From Vicinamibacterales bacterium (GTDB lineage Bacteria; Acidobacteriota; Vicinamibacteria; Vicinamibacterales; UBA8438), in assembly GCA_937766455.1 (NCBI GenBank), contig CALLXD010000066.1, positions 1 to 64,000 on the forward strand: a stretch of DNA of 64,000 bases, given 5' to 3'. The notes under the pieces are model-generated. The model saw only the letters and a program-made list of their open reading frames with translations, had not been told where the DNA came from and made no database searches. How positions within the stretch are numbered: the first letter of the stretch is position 1; each line of letters opens with the position of its first letter. Shown here piece after piece: positions 1 through 8,273 of the stretch. The position numbers and the translations under genes are program-made.

Positions 1-19
1 AGGGCCCACCGCCGGCGGG

Positions 20-88
20 AACCTGTAGGCCGGGACCGGCCTCCGCCGGCCCACGCCAACAGGCGCCAGGAGCATCGGCCTACAGGTT
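20..88. terminator. Inverted repeat at the 3' end of amtB
   Basis: Two perfect 13-base arms (AACCTGTAGGCCG at 20-32 and its complement at 76-88) enclose a GC-rich 43-base loop. The right arm contains the last two sense codons and the TAG stop of amtB. The left arm spells the same AAC-CTG-TAG on the + strand, so a convergent gene outside the window may end there in the same way. There is no T-tract, so this is not a classical intrinsic terminator; a transcript-end hairpin or a dispersed palindrome are the two readings. Confidence 0.5.
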
Positions 89-1378
89 GAAGCCGGCCTC
101 GTTGTGCTGCGACAGATCGAGGCCGGTGTGTTCCTCCTCGTCGGTGACTCTGATCCCAACCAGGGCGTCGACGATTTTCACGAGGATCACGGTCACCACG
201 CCCGAGTACACCAGCGTGACCACCACGCCGACCAGCTGCAGCCAGACTTGATTCCCGATGTTCAGGTCGGTCACTGAGCCGCCGAGCGTGCTGGAGGCGA
301 AGACACCGGTCAGAATGGCGCCGACAATCCCACCGACACCGTGGACGCCGAAGACATCCAGGGAGTCGTCGTAGTTGAACCGCTGTTTGAGACTATTGGC
401 GCCCCAGTAGCACAGAACGCCTGACGCCAGCCCGATGGCCAGCGCGCCGACCGGTCCGACGAAGCCCGAGGCCGGCGTAATGGCGACAAGTCCAGCCACC
501 GCGCCGGTTGCGATACCGAGCACGCTCGGTTTCCCGCGACTGGCCCACTCAATCAACATCCAGGTGAATCCTGCCATGGCGGCCGAGATGTGGGTGACCG
601 CCATCGCCATGCCGGCCGTTCCATCGGCCGCCAACTCGCTGCCGGCGTTGAATCCGAACCACCCGACCCACAGCATCGAGGCGCCGACGACCGTCAGCAC
701 GAGGCTGTTGGGGGCCATCAGGTTCCCTGGATAGCCCTTCCGTTTGCCGAGCATGACGCAGAGGACCAGCGCCGCGATACCGGCGTTGATGTGCACCACC
801 GTGCCTCCCGCAAAGTCGAGCACCCCCATCGCGCCGAGGAACCCGCCGCCCCACACCCAGTGCGCGACGGGCGCGTACACGACCGTCAACCACAAGGCCA
901 TGAAGATCATCATGGCGGAGAACCGCATCCGTTCCGCAAATGCGCCGACCATCAGCGCCGGTGTGATGATGGCGAACGTCAACTGAAACATCTGGAAGAC
1001 CGATTCCGGAATGGTGCCGGACACCGTGTCGACCTCGACCCCAGAGAGGAACAGCTTGCCGAAGCCGATGAAGCTGTTCATGCTGCCGCCGTCACCGAAT
1101 GCCAGTCCGTAGACATACACGGTCCAGAGGACGGTGACCATGCAGGTGATGGCAAAGCACTGCATCATGACCGAGAGCACGTTCTTGGAGCGGACCAGCC
1201 CGGCGTAGAAGAGCGACAGGCCGGGGATGGTCATGAAGAGCACGAGAAGACTCGAGGTCAACATCCAGGCGGTGTCGCCGCTGTCGAGGCCGTCCTGGGC
1301 CGAGGCGAGGTTGGGAAGGCAGAGCACGAGCGCAGCGGCCAGCAACGGCGCGCTGTAGCGTCGGGTAAGGATGGTCAT
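80..1378 (-). CDS. amtB: Ammonium transporter, Amt family
   Basis: This 432-residue inner-membrane ammonium channel has the Amt/Mep/Rh fold. It opens with a cleavable-looking signal (ALVLCLPNLASAQ) and then about eleven hydrophobic helices. Family hallmarks are visible: GLSLFYAGLVRSKN near residue 55, APVAHWVWGGG near 170, DFAGGTVVHINAGIAAL near 190, and DDSLDVFGVHGVGGIVGA near 340, which carries the pore histidines. The start is placed at MTILTRR rather than 15 codons upstream because the extra residues are not family-like. glnK lies 94 bases upstream on the same strand, so the pair is probably co-transcribed and controlled by GlnK plugging the channel when nitrogen is plentiful. Confidence 0.95.
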   Translation of the reverse strand: MTILTRRYSAPLLAAALVLCLPNLASAQDGLDSGDTAWMLTSSLLVLFMTIPGLSLFYAGLVRSKNVLSVMMQCFAITCMVTVLWTVYVYGLAFGDGGSMNSFIGFGKLFLSGVEVDTVSGTIPESVFQMFQLTFAIITPALMVGAFAERMRFSAMMIFMALWLTVVYAPVAHWVWGGGFLGAMGVLDFAGGTVVHINAGIAALVLCVMLGKRKGYPGNLMAPNSLVLTVVGASMLWVGWFGFNAGSELAADGTAGMAMAVTHISAAMAGFTWMLIEWASRGKPSVLGIATGAVAGLVAITPASGFVGPVGALAIGLASGVLCYWGANSLKQRFNYDDSLDVFGVHGVGGIVGAILTGVFASSTLGGSVTDLNIGNQVWLQLVGVVVTLVYSGVVTVILVKIVDALVGIRVTDEEEHTGLDLSQHNEAGFNL

Positions 1379-1472
1379 CGGTCTCGCTCCTGGGTCTAAG
1401 GTAAATCGCCGGGCGGTGTGCACTGCCGGCGTTCGCGGACGCTCCGGGGACGTGGGGCCGCGACGTCTCCGA

Positions 1473-1920
<448 letters not shown>

Positions 1921-2100
1921 GGGCTGGTGTTCTGAAACGTGATTCGCACCCTGGGTGGTCGGCCAGGGGATCCCGTCTGACGGCGTTGTTCCACGGTGAC
2001 CGCGGCCCGATGGGCCCTTGTGGCACGCGGGTCAGCTGGGGCCGCGCAGTCGACCCTGAGCCTGCGGTACGCGGTATCGCCCGTCGCTCGGTCGGTTACC

Positions 2101-3870
2101 TCAGGACAGCTCACCCTGGCGGGCGACGAGTTCCCGGGCTACGGCGGTCCGGATGTCGAGCAGTCCGACGGGAGTTGGGAGGCAGGTGGCCATCCGCTGC
2201 AACGCGTTGGCCCGTTGCGGTGGGGCGAGCAGTGCGGCGAGCACCTCGGTCGCCTCTTGTCGGACACGATCGGCGGCGACGTGGAACACCAGGGTTGCCA
2301 ATGCCGTTTGAAAGTCCACGTTAGCCGTGGGTCGGGTGCGTGTGAGCTTCGCGACGCGAAGCGTGGTGCTTTCGGCCCGGTATATTTCGATGGCGATGTC
2401 GGCGAGGCTACCCAGGTACTGCTGGTGGTGCGGCGCCAGGAGCTCATCCGCATCGATGTGCTCCCACACGTGACCGGTCACGAACAAAAACAGCTGCTTG
2501 AGTCGACCAACGCCGTTGCGAAGCGTCTCCAGGTCAGACCCTGCCGGTGCGGCCGTTGGCGGTGTGAGACCGGCGACGGCCTCGCGAAGAGGCAGTCGTC
2601 CTCGAGCGGAGCGGGTGAGTATCGTCTTCGCGATGCTCAGCCGGCAAATCTCGCTGGTGCCTTCGTAGATGCGAGTGATCCGCGAGTCGCGGTACCACCG
2701 CGCGGCCGGATACTCCTCGCTGTACCCATTGCCGCCATAGACCTGCAGCGCGTCGTCGGCAAGTCCGTGATAGGTCTCAGACCCGATGACCTTGGCCATC
2801 GCGCACTCGGTGGAGAATTCAGCCAGCGTCTCGATCTTGCGATCAAGCGAGCCCCCCCCCGCCGCGCCCTCGGCTTCGGCTGCCCGGTATACGAGTCCCG
2901 CGGTACGGTATGCGACCGATTCGGCGCCGTAGGTCCGGGCCGCCATATCGGCGAGTTTCCGTTGAATCAGGCCGAAGTCCGCGATGGGGCGGCCGAACTG
3001 ACGCCGCTCGACAGCATATTGTGTGGTGGTGGCCAGTATCTTCTTGGAGGTGCCGGCGCAGTTCGCTGCCATTTTCATCCGGCCGAGGTTCAAGGTGCAC
3101 AACGCCACCTTGTGGCCCTTCCCGACCTCCCCGAGCACGTTGTCGACCGGAATCGCCACATCGTCGAGTTGCAGGGCGCAGACCGACGATCCCTGAAGCC
3201 CCAGCAGCTTCTCGTGGTCGCCCACGGTCAGTCCGGGTGTCTGACGGTCGAGCAGGAACGCAGAGAACGCGGTGCCGTCCACCTTTGCGAACAGGATGAA
3301 CAGGTCAGCCCAGCCGGCGTTGGTGATCCACTGTTTGGCGCCATTGACAATGTAGTGGGTGCCGGCGTCATTCAGGACCGCGGTGGTGGTGATGTTCATC
3401 GCGTCTGAGCCGGAACCGGGTTCCGTGAGCGCAAACGCCGCCATCAGGTCGCCTTCCATGCACCGTTTCAAGTACCGGGCAATCTGGTCTGACGTGCCGA
3501 AATTAATGAGAGGCAACGTGCCGATGCCCTGATGCGCGAAGACGGTGGAGGACAGTCCCCCCAAGTAGGAGCGGCACTCGCTCATGCCCGCGATGGCCAG
3601 CACGCTGAGGCCCAGACCGCCCAAGGCCTCGGGCACTTCAGCCATGAAGAGGCCCAGGTCAGCGGCTTTCTTGAAGAGCGGCCGAATCACGTCGATGTTC
3701 CTGCGGTCGATCTCGTCGTAGAGCGGTATGACTTCCTGTTCGGCGAACTCCCTGATTGAGCGCATGAGCAGTCGTTCGTCATCGCTCATATCTTCGGGGC
3801 ACACCACATCCTCTGGGAGAATCTGATCGACGAGAAAGCTGGCGCCATACTGCTCTGGTCGCTCGGGCAT
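2101..3870 (-). CDS. Acyl-CoA dehydrogenase with C-terminal extension
   Basis: This 589-residue FAD enzyme catalyses the first step of beta-oxidation, alpha,beta-dehydrogenation of an acyl-CoA. Family signatures are AFALTEPGSGSDA (near residue 145), GAKQWITNAG (near 180), QVYGGNGYSEEYPAARWYRD (near 375) and IYEGTSEICRLSIAKTIL (near 400), where the glutamate is the expected catalytic base. About 180 residues follow the usual 380-residue core, a layout seen in long FadE-like and VLCAD-like enzymes; the tail is helical and probably mediates dimer or membrane contact. The ATG at 3870 has a GCAGGAGT ribosome site. The gene stands alone, with a palindrome 40 bases upstream that could be an operator. 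Chain-length preference cannot be read from sequence. Confidence 0.93.
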   Translation of the reverse strand: MPERPEQYGASFLVDQILPEDVVCPEDMSDDERLLMRSIREFAEQEVIPLYDEIDRRNIDVIRPLFKKAADLGLFMAEVPEALGGLGLSVLAIAGMSECRSYLGGLSSTVFAHQGIGTLPLINFGTSDQIARYLKRCMEGDLMAAFALTEPGSGSDAMNITTTAVLNDAGTHYIVNGAKQWITNAGWADLFILFAKVDGTAFSAFLLDRQTPGLTVGDHEKLLGLQGSSVCALQLDDVAIPVDNVLGEVGKGHKVALCTLNLGRMKMAANCAGTSKKILATTTQYAVERRQFGRPIADFGLIQRKLADMAARTYGAESVAYRTAGLVYRAAEAEGAAGGGSLDRKIETLAEFSTECAMAKVIGSETYHGLADDALQVYGGNGYSEEYPAARWYRDSRITRIYEGTSEICRLSIAKTILTRSARGRLPLREAVAGLTPPTAAPAGSDLETLRNGVGRLKQLFLFVTGHVWEHIDADELLAPHHQQYLGSLADIAIEIYRAESTTLRVAKLTRTRPTANVDFQTALATLVFHVAADRVRQEATEVLAALLAPPQRANALQRMATCLPTPVGLLDIRTAVARELVARQGELS

Positions 3871-3908
3871 GGTGGACTCCTGCGGGCTTCAGGAGAGGGC
3901 TGTTCGTC

Positions 3909-3925
3909 TCGAGGTGACACCTCGA
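3909..3925. promoter_or_regulatory. Palindrome upstream of acyl-CoA dehydrogenase
   Basis: TCGAGGTG-A-CACCTCGA is a perfect 8+1+8 palindrome about 40 bases 5' of the dehydrogenase start. Its size and symmetry suit a TetR/FadR-type operator, but no regulator gene lies next to it. It could also be a small hairpin in the leader. Confidence 0.3.
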
Positions 3926-3930
3926 ACGAA

Positions 3931-3962
3931 AAAAAGGGGTGACCAATAGGTCACCCCTTTTT
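3931..3962 (-). terminator. Intrinsic terminator of tRNA-fMet
   Basis: A perfect stem (AAAAAGGGGTGACC / GGTCACCCCTTTTT) closes on a four-base loop and ends on the minus strand in a run of T. It sits about 20 bases after the tRNA 3' end, and its A/T symmetry means it could also work on the opposite strand. Confidence 0.85.
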
Positions 3963-3982
3963 CTTGTTACAGCCTTCTAATG

Positions 3983-4059
<77 letters not shown>

Positions 4060-4165
4060 TCAAACTGGTTCAAAACGCTAACGTTCGAGCATGGTACCAT
4101 GCCGCACGGGTGCGGTCAATCGGCGCCGAGTTGCGGGTCGATGACCTGGCGCCGGTGGGGAGGCC

Positions 4166-4612
4166 TCACGGACCAGGCACCGGCCGGTCCGTGACGATAA
4201 ACAGGCTCTCTCCGGGACGGATGAGGCCGAGTTCGCCACGGGCGAGTTCCTCGATCGCTGCCGGGTCATCTCGTAGACGGGCCGCCTGTTTGGCCAGGCG
4301 GCGGTTGTCTTCGTGAAGCCGAGCGATGGCGTTAGCCATGTCTTGGCGCTCTCGCCTCATTTTGATGGTTTGAATGAGTCCGCGATCACCGGCCACGCCG
4401 TTGGCCACGATGACCACGAGCGTGAGGACGATGGCCGCAAGTAGGACGCGGCGCGCGGCCGGCGGCGGCGCATCGACCGCTGGTACTTTTCGCGCCTGGT
4501 TGTGGCGCCCTGGACGCAGCGGGAGCGTGCCCTGGGTCGGCCGGGCAGTTGCTGACCGACGTGCCGATGGTCGCGGACGGCTCGGACGAGGCGGTCTGGG
4601 CGTTCGCGGCAT
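4166..4612 (-). CDS. Septum formation initiator (FtsB/DivIC-like)
   Basis: This 148-residue bitopic membrane protein has a Pro/Arg-rich cytoplasmic tail (residues 1-50), one transmembrane helix (VLLAAIVLTLVVIVANGVAG), a coiled coil (RERQDMANAIARLHEDNRRL) and the conserved end PAAIEELARGELGLIRPGE seen in FtsB/DivIC. It is expected to sit in the divisome with FtsL and FtsQ and help activate septal wall synthesis. The long basic tail is more than FtsB of E. coli carries. It lies upstream of tRNA-fMet on the same strand. Confidence 0.85.
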   Translation of the reverse strand: MPRTPRPPRPSRPRPSARRSATARPTQGTLPLRPGRHNQARKVPAVDAPPPAARRVLLAAIVLTLVVIVANGVAGDRGLIQTIKMRRERQDMANAIARLHEDNRRLAKQAARLRDDPAAIEELARGELGLIRPGESLFIVTDRPVPGP

Positions 4613-4695
4613 GCAGGACTAGTTTCGGCCGGAGTGGCCGCGGGGATTAGGAGTGGGGTCGAAAAGAGCAGTGCGCGGTCCGATCGGCGCAGGGG

Positions 4696-5082
4696 GTGTG
4701 GGTGACGACGTGCGATGTGGTGGTGGTTCTGATCACGTTTCCTGACGACGGTGACGTCGCATCGTTTGCCGCGAGCCTGGTTGACGAGCGGCTGGCGGCC
4801 TGCGTCACCGTGTCTCCGGCCGTGGAGTCGGTGTATCGCTGGAACGGGGCCGTGGAACGGGCGCGGGAGCGCCAGCTCATAGTCAAGACGACCCAGGCCC
4901 GTGTCCCGTCGCTTCAGAGGCGGGTGCAAGAACTGCATCCCTACGAGACACCAGAGTTCCTGTGTCTCCCGGTGTCAGGGGGCGACGAGCGATACCTGGC
5001 ATGGGTCCAGCATATGGCGGCGTCGGTCCCGCCCGCGCCGGCCGTCGTCGGCCCGCTACCTGAGGCACCCCCACGAGGGTGA
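4696..5082 (+). CDS. cutA: Divalent-cation tolerance protein CutA
   Basis: This 128-residue protein matches the small trimeric CutA family. Visible hallmarks are LVDERLAACVTVSPAVESVYRW near residues 28-50 and VQELHPYETPEFLCLPV near 80-95. The family is linked to copper and other divalent-metal tolerance, though its exact biochemical role is unsettled. The reading frame opens with GTG codons (4696 or 4702) behind AGGGGG; no ATG fits. Its stop overlaps the GTG of the next gene, suggesting coupled translation. Confidence 0.9.
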   Translation: MWVTTCDVVVVLITFPDDGDVASFAASLVDERLAACVTVSPAVESVYRWNGAVERARERQLIVKTTQARVPSLQRRVQELHPYETPEFLCLPVSGGDERYLAWVQHMAASVPPAPAVVGPLPEAPPRG

Positions 5083-7322
5083 CCGCGGACGTGACAGGCA
5101 GGGCAGACCAGCGCGTGACGGTACCCGATGGTTCCGGGGGCCCAAGCGGTGCGCCGGGTGACGGTGACCCGCGGTCGCCTGGCGCCAGTCGGTCGATGCG
5201 ATGGAGTCGCCTGCGCGAAGCCGCGACGTCCCGGATTGGCCGAGTGTGGCTGGCCACCGTGGCCATGAAGCTGTGTGTGGCGGCGCTTGGCGCGCGCGCA
5301 CCGGGCTGGATACGGGTGGTCGACTCGATCGGCACCATTGTGGTGGCCATCGGGCTGGGCTACCTCTTGTTCCGTTTGCTCGCGTCGTTGCAACGTCGCC
5401 TGTTGTGGCGGGTGCGACGGAAGCTGGTCGTTTCCTACCTGCTGATCGGATTCGTGCCCATCTTGTTGCTGGGATCGTTCTTCGTGCTGTCCGGCACGTT
5501 GCTGCTCCTGACCGTCAGCTCATCGTTGGTTCAGACGGGCCTAGACGAGATGGTCGAGGACGCCACCACCCTCGCCACCATTACTGCGGTCGACCTCGGG
5601 GCCGCGGGCGCCTGGCGAGACGTCGGGGCCGTGCTCTCACGCCGACTTGAGGCGATCGATGGCCGGTACCCAGGCGCATCCCTGGCGGTGGTGGAGACTT
5701 CCCCTGCGGGTGCGACTGGTGCGTCTGACACCACAGCTGGCCTGTGGGCCCACGCGCCGGGGCCGCCGTCGTCGCCTGCCTGGCTCACGCAGGACATTGG
5801 GGGCATGTTGATGACGGGAGCCGCCGATCGGCCGAACATCGTCGCACGCGCAGCGCAACGAATCCGCGTGGAAGGGGCACTCTATCTGGTCGTGGTAGAT
5901 CTGCCGTTGTCCGAGCAGGTCGTGGCGCGAATCCAGGCCAGCAGCGGCACCGTGCTCATTGATATCGGCGGCGGAGCGGGCGGTGACGGTGAGGCGGTAG
6001 CCGGCTCGGCGTCCGCGATGGCTGAATCGGCGTCCGCGGTGGCTGAATTGGCGTCCGCGGTGGCTGAGCAGACTGTGGAGCTCAGCCCGCCGGCTGGCCC
6101 GATGGAGACGGCGGGTGGACTGCCGTGGGTGTCGTTTCTCGACCTGCTGGACTGGTCCAACGGTGAGCACCGACGAGGCGCGTTGTCGTTCCAGGTGCGT
6201 CCTTCGGTGCTCTACGAACTGCTGGTGAGCGGCGGCGAATTCAACCTCGCCGGCGTGTTGGTGGTCACCCTGGTGCTGATTGGCGTGATGTTCCTCACCA
6301 TTGAAGCCGTCGCGCTGGTGATGGGGTTTGCCCTGGCGAAGTCGATTACCGGCGCGGTGCATGAACTGTTCATGGGGACGGAGCGCGTACGACGGGGTGA
6401 CCTGTCTCACCGGATCCGTGTCGACACCCAAGACCAGCTAGGCGAGCTGGCGGCGTCGTTCAACGCCATGACCGGGAGCATTGGTGGGCTGCTTCAGCAG
6501 GCCGCGGAAAAGCGACGGCTGGAGGAGGAGCTGCGGGTCGCCCGCGATATCCAGATGTCGTTGTTGCCTGACGGTCGTGTGTCGATGCCGGGCCTCGAGA
6601 TCAGCGCGGTCTGTCGTCCGGCCCGAGAAGTAGGCGGCGACTACTACGATTTTGTGCGGTTGGACGACCGCCGTCTGGGGGTTCTGGTTGCCGATGTGTC
6701 CGGGAAGGGAACATCGGCGGCGTTGTACATGGCCGAGTTGAAAGGGCTGATGCTCTCGCTCAGTCACATCTATCAAAGTCCGAAGCAACTATTGATTGAA
6801 ATCAATCGCATTCTCGCGACGAATCTGGACAGTCGGACGTTCATTACGATGATGTACGCCGTGGTGGATCTCGATGCACGCACGCTCACATACGTGCGCG
6901 CGGGGCACACCCCGCTGTTCTACTTGCCCGCCTATGTGCCCGGGGACGGACCGGCCTCAGGCATCCAGGTCTTGATTCCAGACGGGCTGGTCGTAGGGCT
7001 GCAACTCGACGGCATAGAGGAGCGGTTTGCCGAGTTGCTGGAGGAACGCACACTGCCCATCGGACCGGGCGATCTCTTTGTCCTGTTCACCGACGGCATC
7101 ACCGAAGCCATGAACGAGGAGTTCGATCTATTCGGCGAGGAGCGCTTCGGTCAGTTGCTTGAAGAGCACGGATCTCTGCCGTCTCAAGACCTCCGGGAGC
7201 GAATTCTTGTGGACGTCGACGCCTTTGTCGGTGATGCGGAACAGCACGATGACATGACGGTCGTGCTGCTCCGCATCGACGACTCGCTTGCCGGTCCCGT
7301 CAGGACGCCCTCACAGCCATGA
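5079..7322 (+). CDS. Membrane HAMP-SpoIIE serine phosphatase (RsbU-like)
   Basis: This 747-residue protein has an N-terminal membrane region (SYLLIGFVPILLLGSFF near residue 120), a roughly 230-residue sensor segment, a second helix (LVVTLVLIGVMFLTIEAVAL near 395), a HAMP linker (GTERVRRGDLSHRIRV), a short coiled coil (RRLEEELRVARDIQMSLLP) and a PP2C-type SpoIIE domain. Phosphatase motifs are GGDYYDFVRL, DVSGKGTSAALYMAELKG, TDGITEAMNEEFDLFG and HDDMTVVLL, so the metal-binding aspartates are present. Such proteins usually dephosphorylate an anti-anti-sigma (STAS) partner in a partner-switching pathway. A STAS gene sits at 15.3-15.7 kb, but a link is only inferred. The GTG start overlaps the cutA stop. 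A triplicated 21-base repeat lies in the sensor part. Confidence 0.9.
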   Translation: MTADVTGRADQRVTVPDGSGGPSGAPGDGDPRSPGASRSMRWSRLREAATSRIGRVWLATVAMKLCVAALGARAPGWIRVVDSIGTIVVAIGLGYLLFRLLASLQRRLLWRVRRKLVVSYLLIGFVPILLLGSFFVLSGTLLLLTVSSSLVQTGLDEMVEDATTLATITAVDLGAAGAWRDVGAVLSRRLEAIDGRYPGASLAVVETSPAGATGASDTTAGLWAHAPGPPSSPAWLTQDIGGMLMTGAADRPNIVARAAQRIRVEGALYLVVVDLPLSEQVVARIQASSGTVLIDIGGGAGGDGEAVAGSASAMAESASAVAELASAVAEQTVELSPPAGPMETAGGLPWVSFLDLLDWSNGEHRRGALSFQVRPSVLYELLVSGGEFNLAGVLVVTLVLIGVMFLTIEAVALVMGFALAKSITGAVHELFMGTERVRRGDLSHRIRVDTQDQLGELAASFNAMTGSIGGLLQQAAEKRRLEEELRVARDIQMSLLPDGRVSMPGLEISAVCRPAREVGGDYYDFVRLDDRRLGVLVADVSGKGTSAALYMAELKGLMLSLSHIYQSPKQLLIEINRILATNLDSRTFITMMYAVVDLDARTLTYVRAGHTPLFYLPAYVPGDGPASGIQVLIPDGLVVGLQLDGIEERFAELLEERTLPIGPGDLFVLFTDGITEAMNEEFDLFGEERFGQLLEEHGSLPSQDLRERILVDVDAFVGDAEQHDDMTVVLLRIDDSLAGPVRTPSQP
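6009..6071 (+). repeat. Three tandem 21-base repeats within the phosphatase gene
   Basis: Three consecutive in-frame units, each starting GCGTCCGCG, encode repeats of about seven residues (ASAMAES, ASAVAEL, ASAVAEQ) in the sensor segment just before the second membrane helix. They probably form an extra Ala-rich helical turn and may vary in copy number. Confidence 0.85.
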
Positions 7323-8272
7323 ACGACACGAAGCCAATCATCGTCTTTCAGACCGCGTCGAGTATCGAGGCTGACGTCGTGCGTGGATTGCTTGAGACCC
7401 ACGGCATTCATGCCGTAGTGTCGTCCGGCGCTCCCCAGGCCGTGTTCCCCGTCACGCTCGGCGGACTGGGGGAGGTGCGACTGTCGGTGCACGAGAAGTC
7501 AGCCGCGGAGGCGGCACGACTCATCGGCGAATTCCGAGACGAGGTCGCCGCGCGACTGACACGTATTCGGGACGAGTTTCGCGCGGTGGAGGAGACGCTG
7601 GGATACCGCTTTTCAGACCCCGGCCTGCTTGAGCACGCACTGACGCATCGTTCCAAAGCGCACGAGGACGTGAGCGGCGGCGTGCGTGACAACGAGTCGC
7701 TGGAGTTTCTGGGTGACGCGGTGTTGGGCCTGGTCATCGCCGATCGGTTGTTTCGCGAATGCCCAGACTGGAACGAGGGACAGAAATCCAAGGCGAAGGC
7801 GATGATCGTGTCGACTGTATCGCTCGCGGCAATGGGGGAAGACCTCGGGCTTGGCGAGTATCTGTTGCTTGGACGCGGCGAAGAAAAGACGGGTGGGCGC
7901 CAAAAACGCTCGCTGATTGCCGACACGCTTGAGGCGATCATCGCCGCCATCTACCTGGACGGCGGCATCGTGGCCGCCGAGGGGTTTCTCGAGCGCTGCT
8001 TCCGCCCGCAGCTGGATGCGGTCCGCACAGGCGGGCTGATGCCGGGGTTGATGCAAGACCACAAATCTGCGTTCCAGGAGTACCTCCAATCCCACGACAT
8101 GGGGTTGCCGGACTATCGGCTGATTGGTGAGACCGGTCCGGCCCATCGAAGAGTGTTCGAGACCGAGGTGTACGCGCAAGGCCGTCCTCTGGCTCGGGGT
8201 CACGGGCGCAGCAAGAAAGAGTCGGAACAGCAGGCGGCGGACGAGGCGCTGCGCCAGCTGGGGGCAGGTTAG
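7319..8272 (+). CDS. rnc: Ribonuclease III with N-terminal DUF2007-like domain
   Basis: This 317-residue protein has two parts. Residues 1-75 (IVFQTASSIEADVVRGLLET, then GLGEVRLSVHEKSAAEAARL) read like a DUF2007 'putative signal-transducing' domain. Residues 85-317 are a complete RNase III: GYRFSDPGLLEHALTHRS, the catalytic signature NESLEFLGDAVLG with the metal-binding acidic residues, a second acidic site near TLEAIIAAIYLDGG, and a C-terminal double-stranded-RNA-binding domain ending SKKESEQQAADEALRQLG. RNase III processes rRNA precursors and other duplex RNA. The ATG overlaps the preceding TGA, which supports this long start over an internal one. The fusion is unusual; most RNase III proteins begin close to the GYRF motif. 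Confidence 0.93.
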   Translation: MNDTKPIIVFQTASSIEADVVRGLLETHGIHAVVSSGAPQAVFPVTLGGLGEVRLSVHEKSAAEAARLIGEFRDEVAARLTRIRDEFRAVEETLGYRFSDPGLLEHALTHRSKAHEDVSGGVRDNESLEFLGDAVLGLVIADRLFRECPDWNEGQKSKAKAMIVSTVSLAAMGEDLGLGEYLLLGRGEEKTGGRQKRSLIADTLEAIIAAIYLDGGIVAAEGFLERCFRPQLDAVRTGGLMPGLMQDHKSAFQEYLQSHDMGLPDYRLIGETGPAHRRVFETEVYAQGRPLARGHGRSKKESEQQAADEALRQLGAG

Positions 8273-8273
8273 G

